Assembly (NCBI RefSeq): GCF_017592825.1
Contig: NZ_JAGFMD010000002.1
Span: forward strand, 1-64,000
Reading direction: 5' to 3'
Length of the DNA: 64,000 nucleotides
Source: Roseivirga sp. E12
GTDB lineage: Bacteria > Bacteroidota > Bacteroidia > Cytophagales > Cyclobacteriaceae
Under the pieces are notes generated by a model. The model searched no databases, was not told where the DNA came from, and saw only the letters and a list, made by a program, of their open reading frames with translations. Positions 15,721 to 23,123 of the stretch are shown piece by piece. The first letter of the stretch is position 1; the number at the start of each line of letters is the position of its first letter. The translations under genes and the position numbers were made by a program.

Positions 15721-15796
15721 AACAATAGTTGTTTAATGGTGTAAAAAATAAAATTCTCTTTGTCAGTAAAGCTCCACCGAATGGCGAAGAATCGTG

Positions 15797-15808
15797 TGTG
15801 TATACACA
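15797..15808. promoter_or_regulatory. 12-bp perfect palindrome upstream of the two-component operon
   Basis: TGTGTATACACA, 77 bp upstream of the small ORF start. A possible dimer-binding site. The NarL-type regulator encoded in the same operon is one candidate, but no second copy was noticed. Confidence 0.4.
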
Positions 15809-15832
15809 AATTAGATTTAAATACTTGGTTAA

Positions 15833-15858
15833 AAAAATACCCACTTTTGGGTATTTTT
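15833..15858. terminator. Bidirectional terminator-like hairpin
   Basis: Perfect 11-bp stem (AAAAATACCCA at 15833-15843 with TGGGTATTTTT at 15848-15858, loop CTTT), A/T-tracts on both sides. No gene ends here: the two-component operon runs away to the left and ffs to the right. It may insulate the two units or act as an attenuator in the operon leader. Confidence 0.55.
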
Positions 15859-15907
15859 AAATCTGAAAATTTCTAAAAAACTAGCTTTCCCCTTAACTAT
15901 TTCTTGA

Positions 15908-15915
15908 TACCTTTG
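15908..15915 (+). promoter_or_regulatory. -7 element for the SRP RNA gene
   Basis: TACCTTTG, exact TAnnTTTG. It places transcription start about 6-7 bp on, at the G-rich 5' end of the SRP RNA. A TTT sits 19 bp upstream instead of the usual TTG. Confidence 0.65.
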
Positions 15916-15921
15916 TGCCCG

Positions 15922-16012
15922 GCAAAGGGATGCGACCAGCTCCTGCTGAATCCCCCAGGCTGGGAACAGAGCAAGGGTAAGCGGTTGAGCGGTGCGACAT
16001 CCTGATGCCTTT
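15922..16012 (+). ncRNA. ffs: Signal recognition particle RNA, small bacterial type
   Basis: The SRP helix-8 signature is intact: CAGG, three-base stem CTG, GGAA tetraloop, CAG, then AGCA (about 15956-15973), matching E. coli 4.5S CAGG-TCC-GGAA-GGA-AGCA position by position. The ends pair as GGATGCGACC (15928-15937) with GGTGCGACATCC (15991-16002), allowing two bulges, and a T-run follows from 16010. The RNA binds Ffh for co-translational membrane targeting. Exact ends are estimated from the promoter and the T-run. An ORF that starts inside it is not real in that portion. Confidence 0.9.
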
Positions 16013-16060
16013 TTTTATTCCCTCCTAAATCGTATCATTACCCAACGATTTTCGAAGCTC

Positions 16061-16852
16061 ATGTCAGTTTATCTTGCAGAATTTATTGGTACCGCCATAC
16101 TACTTTATTTTGGTAATAGTGTTAATGCGGCCACTACACTCAATCATTCATATGCCAAAGATTCAGGATGGATCATCACCACCATTGGCTGGGGACTTGC
16201 CGTAACATTTGGTATCTATGCCGTAGGAGAAATCAGTGGAGCACATATCAACCCCGCTGTGACGATTGGACTGGCCATAGCTGGAGAAGTTGAATGGAAT
16301 ATTGTCCCAGGTTATATCATTGCCCAAGTATTAGGTGCCATGTTAGGTGCTACACTTACCTGGCTTCAATACTTACCACACTGGCGTAAAACGGAAGATC
16401 AAGGTGCTAAACTGGGTGTTTTCTGTACTTCTGGTGCCATCGATCAAAGAGGATCTAATTTGGTCAGTGAGATGCTGGGTACCATGGTTCTTGTTTTTGG
16501 TCTGATGATGATTGGCGCTAATGAATTCACAGAAGGACTCAACCCATTAGTGGTAGGCGGATTAATCGTCATTATAGGCATGGCTCAGGGTGGCAGTACT
16601 GGTTACGCAATCAATCCTGCAAGAGATTTCGGACCGCGATTAACTCACTTCCTTCTTCCTATCAAAGGCAAAGGGGACTCGAATTGGTCATACAGCTGGG
16701 TACCCATAGTAGGACCAATCTTAGGTGGTGGCACAGGCGCAGCCCTTTATTACATTGCTTTTAAGGATGGCACCAGCCTTATTGGTTGGGTTTGTCTCGG
16801 CCTTGCGGCTGTCGCAATCATCTATGCGATCATCGAAGAATCGAAGAAGTAG
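16061..16852 (+). CDS. glpF: MIP-family glycerol facilitator/aquaglyceroporin
   Basis: A 263-residue six-helix channel. Both half-helix motifs are present: SGAHINPAVTIG (NPA at 64-66) and GYAINPARDFGPR (NPA at 185-187). The Asp after NPAR (Asp189) is a feature of glycerol-conducting members rather than strict water channels. I start at ATG 16061 (MSVYLAEF) because the upstream extension runs into the SRP RNA gene. No glpK or glpD is adjacent, so the physiological substrate is inferred only. Confidence 0.92.
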   Translation: MSVYLAEFIGTAILLYFGNSVNAATTLNHSYAKDSGWIITTIGWGLAVTFGIYAVGEISGAHINPAVTIGLAIAGEVEWNIVPGYIIAQVLGAMLGATLTWLQYLPHWRKTEDQGAKLGVFCTSGAIDQRGSNLVSEMLGTMVLVFGLMMIGANEFTEGLNPLVVGGLIVIIGMAQGGSTGYAINPARDFGPRLTHFLLPIKGKGDSNWSYSWVPIVGPILGGGTGAALYYIAFKDGTSLIGWVCLGLAAVAIIYAIIEESKK

Positions 16853-16988
16853 AATCCCAATTCACATACTTTTTATTTAGAAGAGATTCCCAATATGGGA
16901 TACTCACGCATCCTGAAATACACATTTTGACTGTTTTAGAGGTTTGGCAAGTCATTTGTTGCTCTAGTAGCTGACTAAGACTACTGTT

Positions 16989-17147
16989 ATGACTTCAGCG
17001 AATGACTCCCTGAATCACCGAGAGAAAAGGAGAAGGCGAATCAGATCTGGTGGAAAAAGACACTGGATCGTTTGGGCCTTCTTTACATTAACTACAGCCA
17101 TCATTTTGTGTAAAGCATTTGATGCCATCAATGGAACACTTGCCTAG
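16989..17147 (+). CDS. Possible 52-residue single-span membrane peptide
   Basis: An ATG-initiated ORF of 52 codons: a polar head, a strongly basic stretch (HREKRRRRIRSGGKRHW) and one hydrophobic segment (IVWAFFTLTTAIILC), then a short polar tail. The charge distribution suits a membrane span with the basic end in the cytoplasm. Its last codons form the left arm of a terminator, so transcription through this ORF would end right after it. The rest of the 16853-16988 gap shows no recognised element. No homologue recognised; may be spurious. Confidence 0.45.
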   Translation: MTSANDSLNHREKRRRRIRSGGKRHWIVWAFFTLTTAIILCKAFDAINGTLA

Positions 17148-17165
17148 CTAGTGTTCCATTTTTTT
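17131..17165. terminator. Terminator between small ORF and lrp
   Basis: Perfect 10-bp arms ATGGAACACT (17131-17140) and AGTGTTCCAT (17150-17159) are followed by seven T. It serves rightward transcripts and touches the stop codon of the convergent Lrp gene. Confidence 0.8.
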
Positions 17166-17625
17166 AATCAGGTAAAACAGTTGAACGCTTCGCCTCATTC
17201 AGAACGAAAGAGCTACTGACATAACTAACCCTAGGTACTTGCGAAAGTTGCTTGGAGTAAAACTCATGGTAGTCATCTAAGTCTTTCACCATTACCTTCA
17301 ATAGAAAGTCATACTCACCACTCATCAGGTAGCAATCCAATACTTCAGGAAGATTCATAATGCCATTATAAAATTCTTCGGTCTGTTCAAATTTGCTCAC
17401 CTCTAGCTTACCAGAAATAAAGACAAGGATGGATGGTGCCAATTTTTTTCGGTTTACTATCGCTACATACTTGTCGATAATACCCTCACGTTCGAGTCTT
17501 TTGATCCGTTCATAGATAGGTGTCTTGGTCAAATTGAGTCGAATGGCGATGTCCTTCACATTGAGTTTGGCATCTTCTTGAAGCAACCTCAATATTTTTC
17601 GATCTATCTTATCTAAAACTGCCAT
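17164..17625 (-). CDS. Lrp/AsnC-family transcriptional regulator
   Basis: 153 residues: an N-terminal helix-turn-helix (about 4-60, with LLQEDAKLNVKDIAIRLNLT and TPIYERIKRLEREGI) and a C-terminal RAM ligand-binding domain containing GEYDFLLKVMVKDLDDY. Family members sense amino acids and often regulate a neighbouring gene. The divergently placed adenosine-deaminase-like gene (157 bp away) is the obvious nearby candidate, but no evidence links them. A -7 element lies upstream. Confidence 0.93.
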   Translation of the reverse strand: MAVLDKIDRKILRLLQEDAKLNVKDIAIRLNLTKTPIYERIKRLEREGIIDKYVAIVNRKKLAPSILVFISGKLEVSKFEQTEEFYNGIMNLPEVLDCYLMSGEYDFLLKVMVKDLDDYHEFYSKQLSQVPRVSYVSSSFVLNEAKRSTVLPD

Positions 17626-17662
17626 GGTGTTTTTTCCTTATTCAAGCACTTGATTTACCCTT

Positions 17663-17670
17663 CAAAAGTA
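17663..17670 (-). promoter_or_regulatory. -7 element for the lrp-like gene
   Basis: On the minus strand TACTTTTG, exact TAnnTTTG, 37 nt ahead of the ATG. No clear -33 TTG. Confidence 0.45.
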
Positions 17671-17782
17671 CTAATTCCTATTCAGAAATAAATTATAGGA
17701 ATAATCTCTAATAAATATCCATTCTCTAGATTTTAGTATACATTTTCAGAATTTTGTAGATGAATTAGCTATTTAAACGCAC

Positions 17783-19237
17783 TTGAAAAGACTAACACTG
17801 CTACTACAAATGACTTTAATATCGGCTTGCACTACAGCACCTAAGGAGACTCACTACACAACATCACAACAGGCAACTGAAACCTATTTCGATCAAATAA
17901 AGGATCAAGCGCATTTCCTCAGAGAATTCCTATGGGCAATGCCAAAGGGTGGAGATATTCACCATCATGCCTTAGGTGCCATCTGGGCAGAGGATTATCT
18001 AAAAATCGCTATTGAAAAAGATTTCCTAATCAACCCACACACATTCCAACTTTACGCAACGGAATCAGTAGCCAAGGCTCATAACGACTCAAACGTATTG
18101 AATATCAATCAGTACCTCAGTGAGTCACCCGTTGGTCGAGACCTTATAATTGACAGCTGGTCTATGAGAAATCACAAGGTTGATTCAGTAAAGGGGCGAG
18201 ATCACTTCTTTAATTCCTTTCAAAAGTTTGAAGAGGCCATGTCAGGGAATGAAGTGGAGTTGCTCTCCAAACTTTGTAAAACCGCTGCAGCCGAGAATAT
18301 TCAGTACCTCGAAACTATGGTCGGTATACCTAGCATAATGAAACAGGTTGCTGATTTGACTCAGGGAAAAGAGTGGAACCCCGGTATTTCAGTAAAAGAT
18401 CACCTAGCAGAATGGTTTGACTATCTGGAACAAAAAGGTGTAGACGCCTGGGCGGATTACAATGCAGAAGTAATGGACCACTGGATGCAAAACATCAATA
18501 CCCACGGGATTACATTAAGCTTTCAGACTGTCGGTATGCGAATCATTCCAGATCAAGCAGTCATTTTCAGTCACCTAATGCTGGCATTCAAAACAGCACT
18601 CCTCTCCGATCATGTGGTGGGTGTCAACTTTGTAGCACCAGAAGATGATGCAATTTCAATTGAAAACTACTCGACCCATATGGCGATGTTTCGATTCTTA
18701 AAGTCGAAATATCCTGAGGTTAGTTTGACCCTGCATGCTGGAGAATTAAATGATACCAATCAACCAATCAATGGCCATATTCATCAAGCAGTCAGCGTTG
18801 CCGGTGCGAGCCGAATTGGGCATGGCTTTGACATAATGCAGCAGGATGATCCACAAAAGACATTAGAGCTTATGAGGCTCAAGGGAGTAGCCGTTGAAGT
18901 CAACATTGAAACCAATCAGGTAATACTCGAAAGTGACAGCGCTACTCATCCGCTCAAAGCGTACTTGGCCTCGGAAGTCCCTGTTTGTATCAGTTCTGAC
19001 GACCCTGGTATTCTGAGAAGTGATTTAACTAATCAGTATCAACTCGCCCTTCAGTACTTACCGGAACTATCTTATCAGGACATTAAGAAATTGGTCTTCA
19101 ATTCCATTGAATATTCTTTTCTAAATCAAGGGAAAAAGAACGAAGTACGGCTTGGCTTAACCGAAGCATTCCAAAAGTTCGAGTTTCAAATAATGACAAA
19201 AAACAAAGGAGCACTTGAACATCAAGCACTCCTTTGA
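17783..19237 (+). CDS. Lipoprotein adenosine-deaminase-like amidohydrolase
   Basis: A 484-residue metallo-dependent hydrolase of the ADA/ADGF type with a lipoprotein signal (LLLQMTLISAC, Cys near 16), so it is exported and lipid-anchored. The metal and catalytic residues are all present: GDIHHHALGAI near 57, LHAGEL near 318, RIGHGFDI near 347 and SSDDPGI near 409. It would deaminate extracellular adenosine or a related purine. Translation starts at TTG 17783; no ATG start keeps the signal peptide. The exported location sets it apart from the cytoplasmic ADA of about 330 residues. Confidence 0.88.
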   Translation: MKRLTLLLQMTLISACTTAPKETHYTTSQQATETYFDQIKDQAHFLREFLWAMPKGGDIHHHALGAIWAEDYLKIAIEKDFLINPHTFQLYATESVAKAHNDSNVLNINQYLSESPVGRDLIIDSWSMRNHKVDSVKGRDHFFNSFQKFEEAMSGNEVELLSKLCKTAAAENIQYLETMVGIPSIMKQVADLTQGKEWNPGISVKDHLAEWFDYLEQKGVDAWADYNAEVMDHWMQNINTHGITLSFQTVGMRIIPDQAVIFSHLMLAFKTALLSDHVVGVNFVAPEDDAISIENYSTHMAMFRFLKSKYPEVSLTLHAGELNDTNQPINGHIHQAVSVAGASRIGHGFDIMQQDDPQKTLELMRLKGVAVEVNIETNQVILESDSATHPLKAYLASEVPVCISSDDPGILRSDLTNQYQLALQYLPELSYQDIKKLVFNSIEYSFLNQGKKNEVRLGLTEAFQKFEFQIMTKNKGALEHQALL

Positions 19238-19257
19238 CCAAAGGCTCTTTACGAGTT

Positions 19258-19596
19258 TTACTTCTTGCTACCTAGCATCAAAAGTTCATTGAGGTTGATC
19301 TCTGTAACGTATCGCTTGTCACCTTCTTTTGACTCATAAGAGCGATGAGTGAGCTTTCCTTCAAGCGCAACTTCTTGCCCCTTGGTCAGGTACTCGGCAG
19401 CGATCTCTCCTACCTTGCCCCATGCTACTATATTGTGCCACTGAGTTTCTTCAACTTTGTCACCATCTGAGTTTCTATAACTGTCCGTGGTGGCGATAGA
19501 GAATGTGGTAAGTGACTTACCTGAAGTCAAAGTTTTTGTTTCAGGATTTTGACCAAGTCTTCCGATTAACTGTACACGATTTCTAAGATTTTGCAT
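19258..19596 (-). CDS. ssb: Single-stranded DNA-binding protein, short form
   Basis: A 112-residue SSB: the OB-fold is complete (RNRVQLIGRLGQNPE, FSIATTDSYRN, TQWHNIVAWGKVGEIAAEYL, KGQEVALEGKL, EINLNELLMLG), but the protein stops at LGSKK, without the flexible linker and acidic tip (typically DxPF) that binds partner proteins. It is therefore probably an accessory SSB, with the main one elsewhere; a repair, recombination or competence role is possible but unproven. It is isolated between a convergent ADA-like gene and a divergent zinc-ribbon gene. Confidence 0.9.
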   Translation of the reverse strand: MQNLRNRVQLIGRLGQNPETKTLTSGKSLTTFSIATTDSYRNSDGDKVEETQWHNIVAWGKVGEIAAEYLTKGQEVALEGKLTHRSYESKEGDKRYVTEINLNELLMLGSKK

Positions 19597-19703
19597 GATT
19601 ATAAAATTTAGTGTTTAACATTCAATTTGACGTCCGTTTCGTTTTGTTCGAATTGACAATGGCAAAGTAAGGGCAGCCCAAAAAGTAAAGTCGGTTGCTA
19701 AGC

Positions 19704-19742
19704 GCTTGTAACCGATTAACATTCGTTTGTAAACGTTTGTAA
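19704..19742. repeat. Three phased copies of GYTTGTAA upstream of ssb/zinc-ribbon gene
   Basis: GCTTGTAA (19704-19711), GTTTGTAA (19725-19732) and GTTTGTAA (19735-19742) lie 21 and 10 bp apart, that is two and one helical turns, on the same DNA face. They sit in the 190-bp divergent gap between ssb and the zinc-ribbon gene. The rest of that gap shows a weak minus-strand -7 (TTACTTTG, 19663-19670) for ssb. Confidence 0.5.
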
Positions 19743-19787
19743 TTGAATATCTCGCTGTTTTTCAATAACTTGTGAACTCGTAAACAA

Positions 19788-20159
19788 ATGGTAAAAATGG
19801 AAGAAAGATTGTGTCTCGAGTGCGGAAAACCTGTTTATGGGAGAATAGACAAGAAGTTTTGTGACGATCAATGCCGCAACACTTTCAATAACAAGCAGAA
19901 TTCTGACAGCAATAACTACGTCAGGAATGTCCACAATATTCTTAGAAGGAACAGACGCATTCTGGAAGAGCTAAACCCCAATGGAAAGTCTAAAACAACC
20001 CGCAGCAAACTGACCGAAAAAGGTTTTGACTTTAACTACCATACGAGTACCTATACCACCAAGGCTGGAGCTACTTATTATTTTTGCTACGAGTATGGAT
20101 ACTTACCAATTGAAGGTGATCATTTTGCATTGGTGAAGAAGCAAGAATATGTAAACTAA
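19788..20159 (+). CDS. Zinc-ribbon protein, function unknown
   Basis: A 123-residue protein with an N-terminal metal-binding knuckle: LCLECGKPVYG and KKFCDDQCRNTF give four cysteines in CxxC...CxxxC arrangement (about residues 9-35). The rest is basic (NVHNILRRNRRILEEL) then strand-rich with many aromatic residues (YYFCYEYGYLP). This suggests nucleic-acid binding. The start may be the in-frame ATG at 19797 instead of 19788. Similar small zinc-ribbon proteins are widespread in Bacteroidota without assigned function. Its neighbour across the promoter region is ssb. Confidence 0.78.
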   Translation: MVKMEERLCLECGKPVYGRIDKKFCDDQCRNTFNNKQNSDSNNYVRNVHNILRRNRRILEELNPNGKSKTTRSKLTEKGFDFNYHTSTYTTKAGATYYFCYEYGYLPIEGDHFALVKKQEYVN

Positions 20160-20231
20160 ACAAGGTGCTGAAGGAGTGGTTACAACCTCCACCTCATAGG
20201 CTGTGTCAAAGAAGGCAGAAACAACCACAAA

Positions 20232-21029
20232 ATGAAAAAACACTTACTCCTCACCCTCCTCCTCTTAAGCTTTTGGGCTTGCGAAAACGAAATCGATCCT
20301 TCCAGAGTAGCGGACTTCACCGTTTCCAAGATTGTAATTGAACAGGGCGATCAGCGTCAGGTTCAGGATTTCAATTATAACACCAATGGAAAACTCGTCA
20401 GTGTAATAAATGACATCAATGCTAATGTTGGGTCAAATGAATACATAGAGGTAACGAACTTTCTTTATGAGAATAATCAATTAGCATTTAAGACTTATAG
20501 TTACCAATCGACAGACACCGTACATAGACAAGACTCCTTAACTTATTACGGCAATGGTAAAATTCACAAGGTGTATTCGTCTTATGCTTATGGAGGCATT
20601 ATGGCTCCTAACTGGGTGAGTGAATACACCTATAATGATGATGGAACATTGCGATCAAGAACCTCTTACAACCCCACTTCTCCGGATACGGAGGTGAGTA
20701 ATCGGTTCTACTGGGAAAATGGAAATGTGGTGAAAACAGAGCATTCTTACGGAGATGCACTCATGTATGAAGTGTTTTATCAGTATGATAACTACCCAAA
20801 TTATAAGCTGGGTAATCCATTTTTCAGTGATTATGAAATTAGTCTTGCCAATAGGAACAACCTTGCCCAAGCAAGGTATAAGGACTACTCTGGCCTCTTA
20901 GATCTCGCATGCAATCCTTGCAACTATTCTTATGAATACAATGATTTTAACTTACCCAAAAAGGTGACTTACGACTGGGGAAGCTCTGCTTACATCACCT
21001 ATGACGTAAAAGATAATATCACGAATTAA
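20232..21029 (+). CDS. Lipoprotein with YD-like repeats, function unknown
   Basis: 265 residues, with a lipoprotein signal peptide (LLTLLLLSFWAC, Cys at about 17). The mature part is made of repeated beta-hairpin-like units such as FNYNTNGKLVSV, TYYGNGKIHKV, YTYNDDGTLRS and YEYNDFNLPKKV, resembling degenerate RHS/YD repeats found in many Bacteroidota lipoproteins. Likely on the outer membrane or cell surface. No partner gene is obvious; an unrelated gene converges from the other strand after 27 bp. Confidence 0.75.
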   Translation: MKKHLLLTLLLLSFWACENEIDPSRVADFTVSKIVIEQGDQRQVQDFNYNTNGKLVSVINDINANVGSNEYIEVTNFLYENNQLAFKTYSYQSTDTVHRQDSLTYYGNGKIHKVYSSYAYGGIMAPNWVSEYTYNDDGTLRSRTSYNPTSPDTEVSNRFYWENGNVVKTEHSYGDALMYEVFYQYDNYPNYKLGNPFFSDYEISLANRNNLAQARYKDYSGLLDLACNPCNYSYEYNDFNLPKKVTYDWGSSAYITYDVKDNITN

Positions 21030-21056
21030 ACTCAGAATAATGTCAATAGAAGTTGG

Positions 21057-22019
21057 TCAAGATAGACCTGACCAGCTTCTACCTTTCACCTTCAAAGTGG
21101 CCATTGCCCTTGCTTTATAGCTGTTCTTGATCTGCGCCCATGTCCAAACACCGGGCAAGTCCCACCAATTGGCTGGTGGCTGGTGATTAAAGGCAGATGC
21201 CATACCGATCTTCCGAAAGCCCACTCCGTTTAAGCCAAAAGCTTGGTTTGACTCCAAGGTCAAAATCTTATCGGTCTCGGGGTGATGATCAACAATAATA
21301 AAGGTATGCCCACCTGACCACATTGAACCAGGTATATCATCAGACTTTTTGGACTTCCAACCCTGAACCAGCGTCCATGGCGCGGGTGCTGCTTCGACAT
21401 CATCAACCATATCCCCCATACCGCTTTCAACGGCCGCAGTAACGGGTGAGAAGTAGTCATCAGTAGAAAAGATCATCATTTGTCCATGACGATGATTGTT
21501 CCATTCAAAATCAGGGAATTTATCTGACCATGCTTTAACGATCAATCCTTCTGCAAATGTGCAACAGTTATTCTGTTTAGGTTTTGGTGGGGCTATGGGA
21601 AGGTTAACTCCTTTAAGGTCATATGGATATGCAGGATGGTGCAGATCGTAGGCAAACCCATCGTAGTCTTTTACAATGGCTACTAAATTCGACTCTTCAA
21701 CTGCCTTGTCATCATTATCGAAATTAATACGAGATACTGCACCTATGGCATCAAGCAGGCTTGCCGGCTGATCTTCCGATGGCCTCGCGGGGGAATCATG
21801 AGTTTGGGTATAGCTGTTCTGCTTCCATCGGGTACAGATCCAGACCTTTCCTCCAGCAGTTTCTATCTGAGCATAGTCAGTATCTTCACTGGGGAAATTC
21901 AGTTTAGAAGATAAGAGTGAGTAATCTCCAGCTTCGACAAAGCCCTTTTTTTCAGAGCCAGTATCGGCATCGGCAAAGCTCATAAGCTTCTTGGAGAGTG
22001 TAATGTGTTGTGTCGACAT
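21057..22019 (-). CDS. Putative NlpC/P60- or CHAP-like cysteine hydrolase
   Basis: A 320-residue protein, not firmly recognised. The N-terminal third (to about 70) looks like an SH3-type fold (AGGKVWICTRWKQ). The central to C-terminal part has a candidate papain-like triad: Cys152/153 in NNCCTFAEGL at a helix start, His238 in SGGHTFIIVDHH, and Asn258 in TLESNQAFG. That order and spacing fit NlpC/P60 or CHAP peptidases/amidases acting on cell-wall peptides. Oddly there is no signal peptide, so it is either cytoplasmic or exported by a non-Sec route. It stands alone between convergent and divergent genes. Confidence 0.6.
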   Translation of the reverse strand: MSTQHITLSKKLMSFADADTGSEKKGFVEAGDYSLLSSKLNFPSEDTDYAQIETAGGKVWICTRWKQNSYTQTHDSPARPSEDQPASLLDAIGAVSRINFDNDDKAVEESNLVAIVKDYDGFAYDLHHPAYPYDLKGVNLPIAPPKPKQNNCCTFAEGLIVKAWSDKFPDFEWNNHRHGQMMIFSTDDYFSPVTAAVESGMGDMVDDVEAAPAPWTLVQGWKSKKSDDIPGSMWSGGHTFIIVDHHPETDKILTLESNQAFGLNGVGFRKIGMASAFNHQPPANWWDLPGVWTWAQIKNSYKARAMATLKVKGRSWSGLS

Positions 22020-22170
22020 AGTAGTGTAAATGTGTTTATTAATATATCCTTGAATCTCAAGCTATTGAATCTTCCATTATGAATCAAGCCAATCTTTACC
22101 GATCGAATTATTCGGAAACCTCTTGAGCAAAACTTCATGAATTTAGGCCTGTACTAAGAGCCAAATGTTA

Positions 22171-22178
22171 TAGATTTG
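22171..22178 (+). promoter_or_regulatory. -7 element for fsa
   Basis: TAGATTTG, exact TAnnTTTG, ending 28 nt before the ATG at 22207. The -33 triplet is CTG at 19-bp spacing rather than TTG. Confidence 0.5.
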
Positions 22179-22206
22179 TGCATCCACAAATTAAGACATT
22201 GAACCT

Positions 22207-22863
22207 ATGAAATTCTTTATCGATACCGCGAACCTAAATGACATTCAAGAAGCCTATGATCTTGGTGTTTTAGACGGAGTTACAACCAATCCATCTTTGA
22301 TGGCTAAGGAGGGGATTTCAGGACATGACAATGTAATTGCTCACTATAAAGCAATTTGTGACATTGTGGATGACAATGTAAGTGCCGAGGTAATCGCTAC
22401 CGATTTTGAGGGGATGATCAAGGAAGGTAAAGAACTCGCACAAATCGATGACAAAATCGTGGTTAAAGTCCCAATGATCAAGGATGGTGTAAAAGCCATT
22501 AAGCATTTTACTTCTGAAGGCATTCGTACTAATTGTACTTTGGTGTTCTCAGCAGGACAAGCCATTCTAGCTGCGAAAGCTGGTGCTTCTTATGTATCTC
22601 CTTTCATTGGCCGACTTGATGATATTGGTTATGATGGTCTTGAATTGATCGAGCAAATCGTTCAAATCTATGACAACTACGGTTACGCAACGGAAGTGCT
22701 AGCCGCATCTGTTCGCCACACCATGCACCTGATCCAGTGTGCCGAAATTGGTGCTGATGTAGCTACTTGTCCATTGAAGGTAATTACCAGTCTTTTGAAT
22801 CACCCATTAACTGATAAGGGCTTGGAGCAATTTCTTGCTGACCATGCAAAAGCAAATGGCTAA
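22207..22863 (+). CDS. fsa: Fructose-6-phosphate aldolase/short transaldolase
   Basis: A 218-residue class I aldolase of the short transaldolase group. The start [13 protein letters not shown] and [13 protein letters not shown] are family hallmarks, the Schiff-base Lys87 lies in VVKVPM, and [11 protein letters not shown] and SPFIGRLDD follow. Short proteins of this group may act as transaldolase or as fructose-6-phosphate aldolase; sequence alone does not decide. The next small gene lies directly downstream. Confidence 0.92.
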   Translation: MKFFIDTANLNDIQEAYDLGVLDGVTTNPSLMAKEGISGHDNVIAHYKAICDIVDDNVSAEVIATDFEGMIKEGKELAQIDDKIVVKVPMIKDGVKAIKHFTSEGIRTNCTLVFSAGQAILAAKAGASYVSPFIGRLDDIGYDGLELIEQIVQIYDNYGYATEVLAASVRHTMHLIQCAEIGADVATCPLKVITSLLNHPLTDKGLEQFLADHAKANG

Positions 22864-22918
22864 AACATTAGCGCGAACTTCTGGTTATTCCCCAAATGAC
22901 CCGATTGTTTTTGCGGAA

Positions 22919-23122
22919 ATGTATATAATTAAGGTAAAGGGGAAGGCCAAAATTCCAGACTACATCCAGCTCAGGGACGAGAATTTTGTTCTGATTGCTT
23001 ATTTCAGGGCTGATCGTCCACTGAAAAAATTGGAGAAATATGGACTGGAAGGCAAGGAAGTTGCGTTAGAGAAAGTAATTAATAACTTGCCTTTCGGTAA
23101 ACTTCAAAAATTAGAAATCTAG
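22919..23122 (+). CDS. Small conserved-looking protein between fsa and ftsE
   Basis: The core product, starting MYIIKVKGKAKIPDYIQLRD, is 67 residues with strand-rich sequence and no signal peptide or membrane span. I chose ATG 22919 because the protein-like composition begins there; the open frame reaches back to ATGs at 22856, 22844 and 22835 that overlap fsa. The 22856 start would give an 8-bp ATGGCTAA overlap like others in this window, so it remains an alternative. ftsE starts 1 bp after the stop, suggesting co-transcription. Function unknown. Confidence 0.65.
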   Translation: MYIIKVKGKAKIPDYIQLRDENFVLIAYFRADRPLKKLEKYGLEGKEVALEKVINNLPFGKLQKLEI

Positions 23123-23123
23123 T

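Noticed and set aside
15992-16060. N-terminal extension of the glycerol facilitator (MRHPDAFF...)
   Set aside because: It lies partly inside the SRP RNA gene, and the conserved channel N-terminus starts at 16061.
16888-16900. TCCCAATATGGGA palindrome after the glycerol facilitator
   Set aside because: Short, no T-run and no promoter next to it; not distinguishable from chance.
19205-19235. Hairpin at the end of the adenosine-deaminase-like gene as a terminator
   Set aside because: 14-bp arms with two mismatches and no T-run; it lies in coding sequence before the stop.
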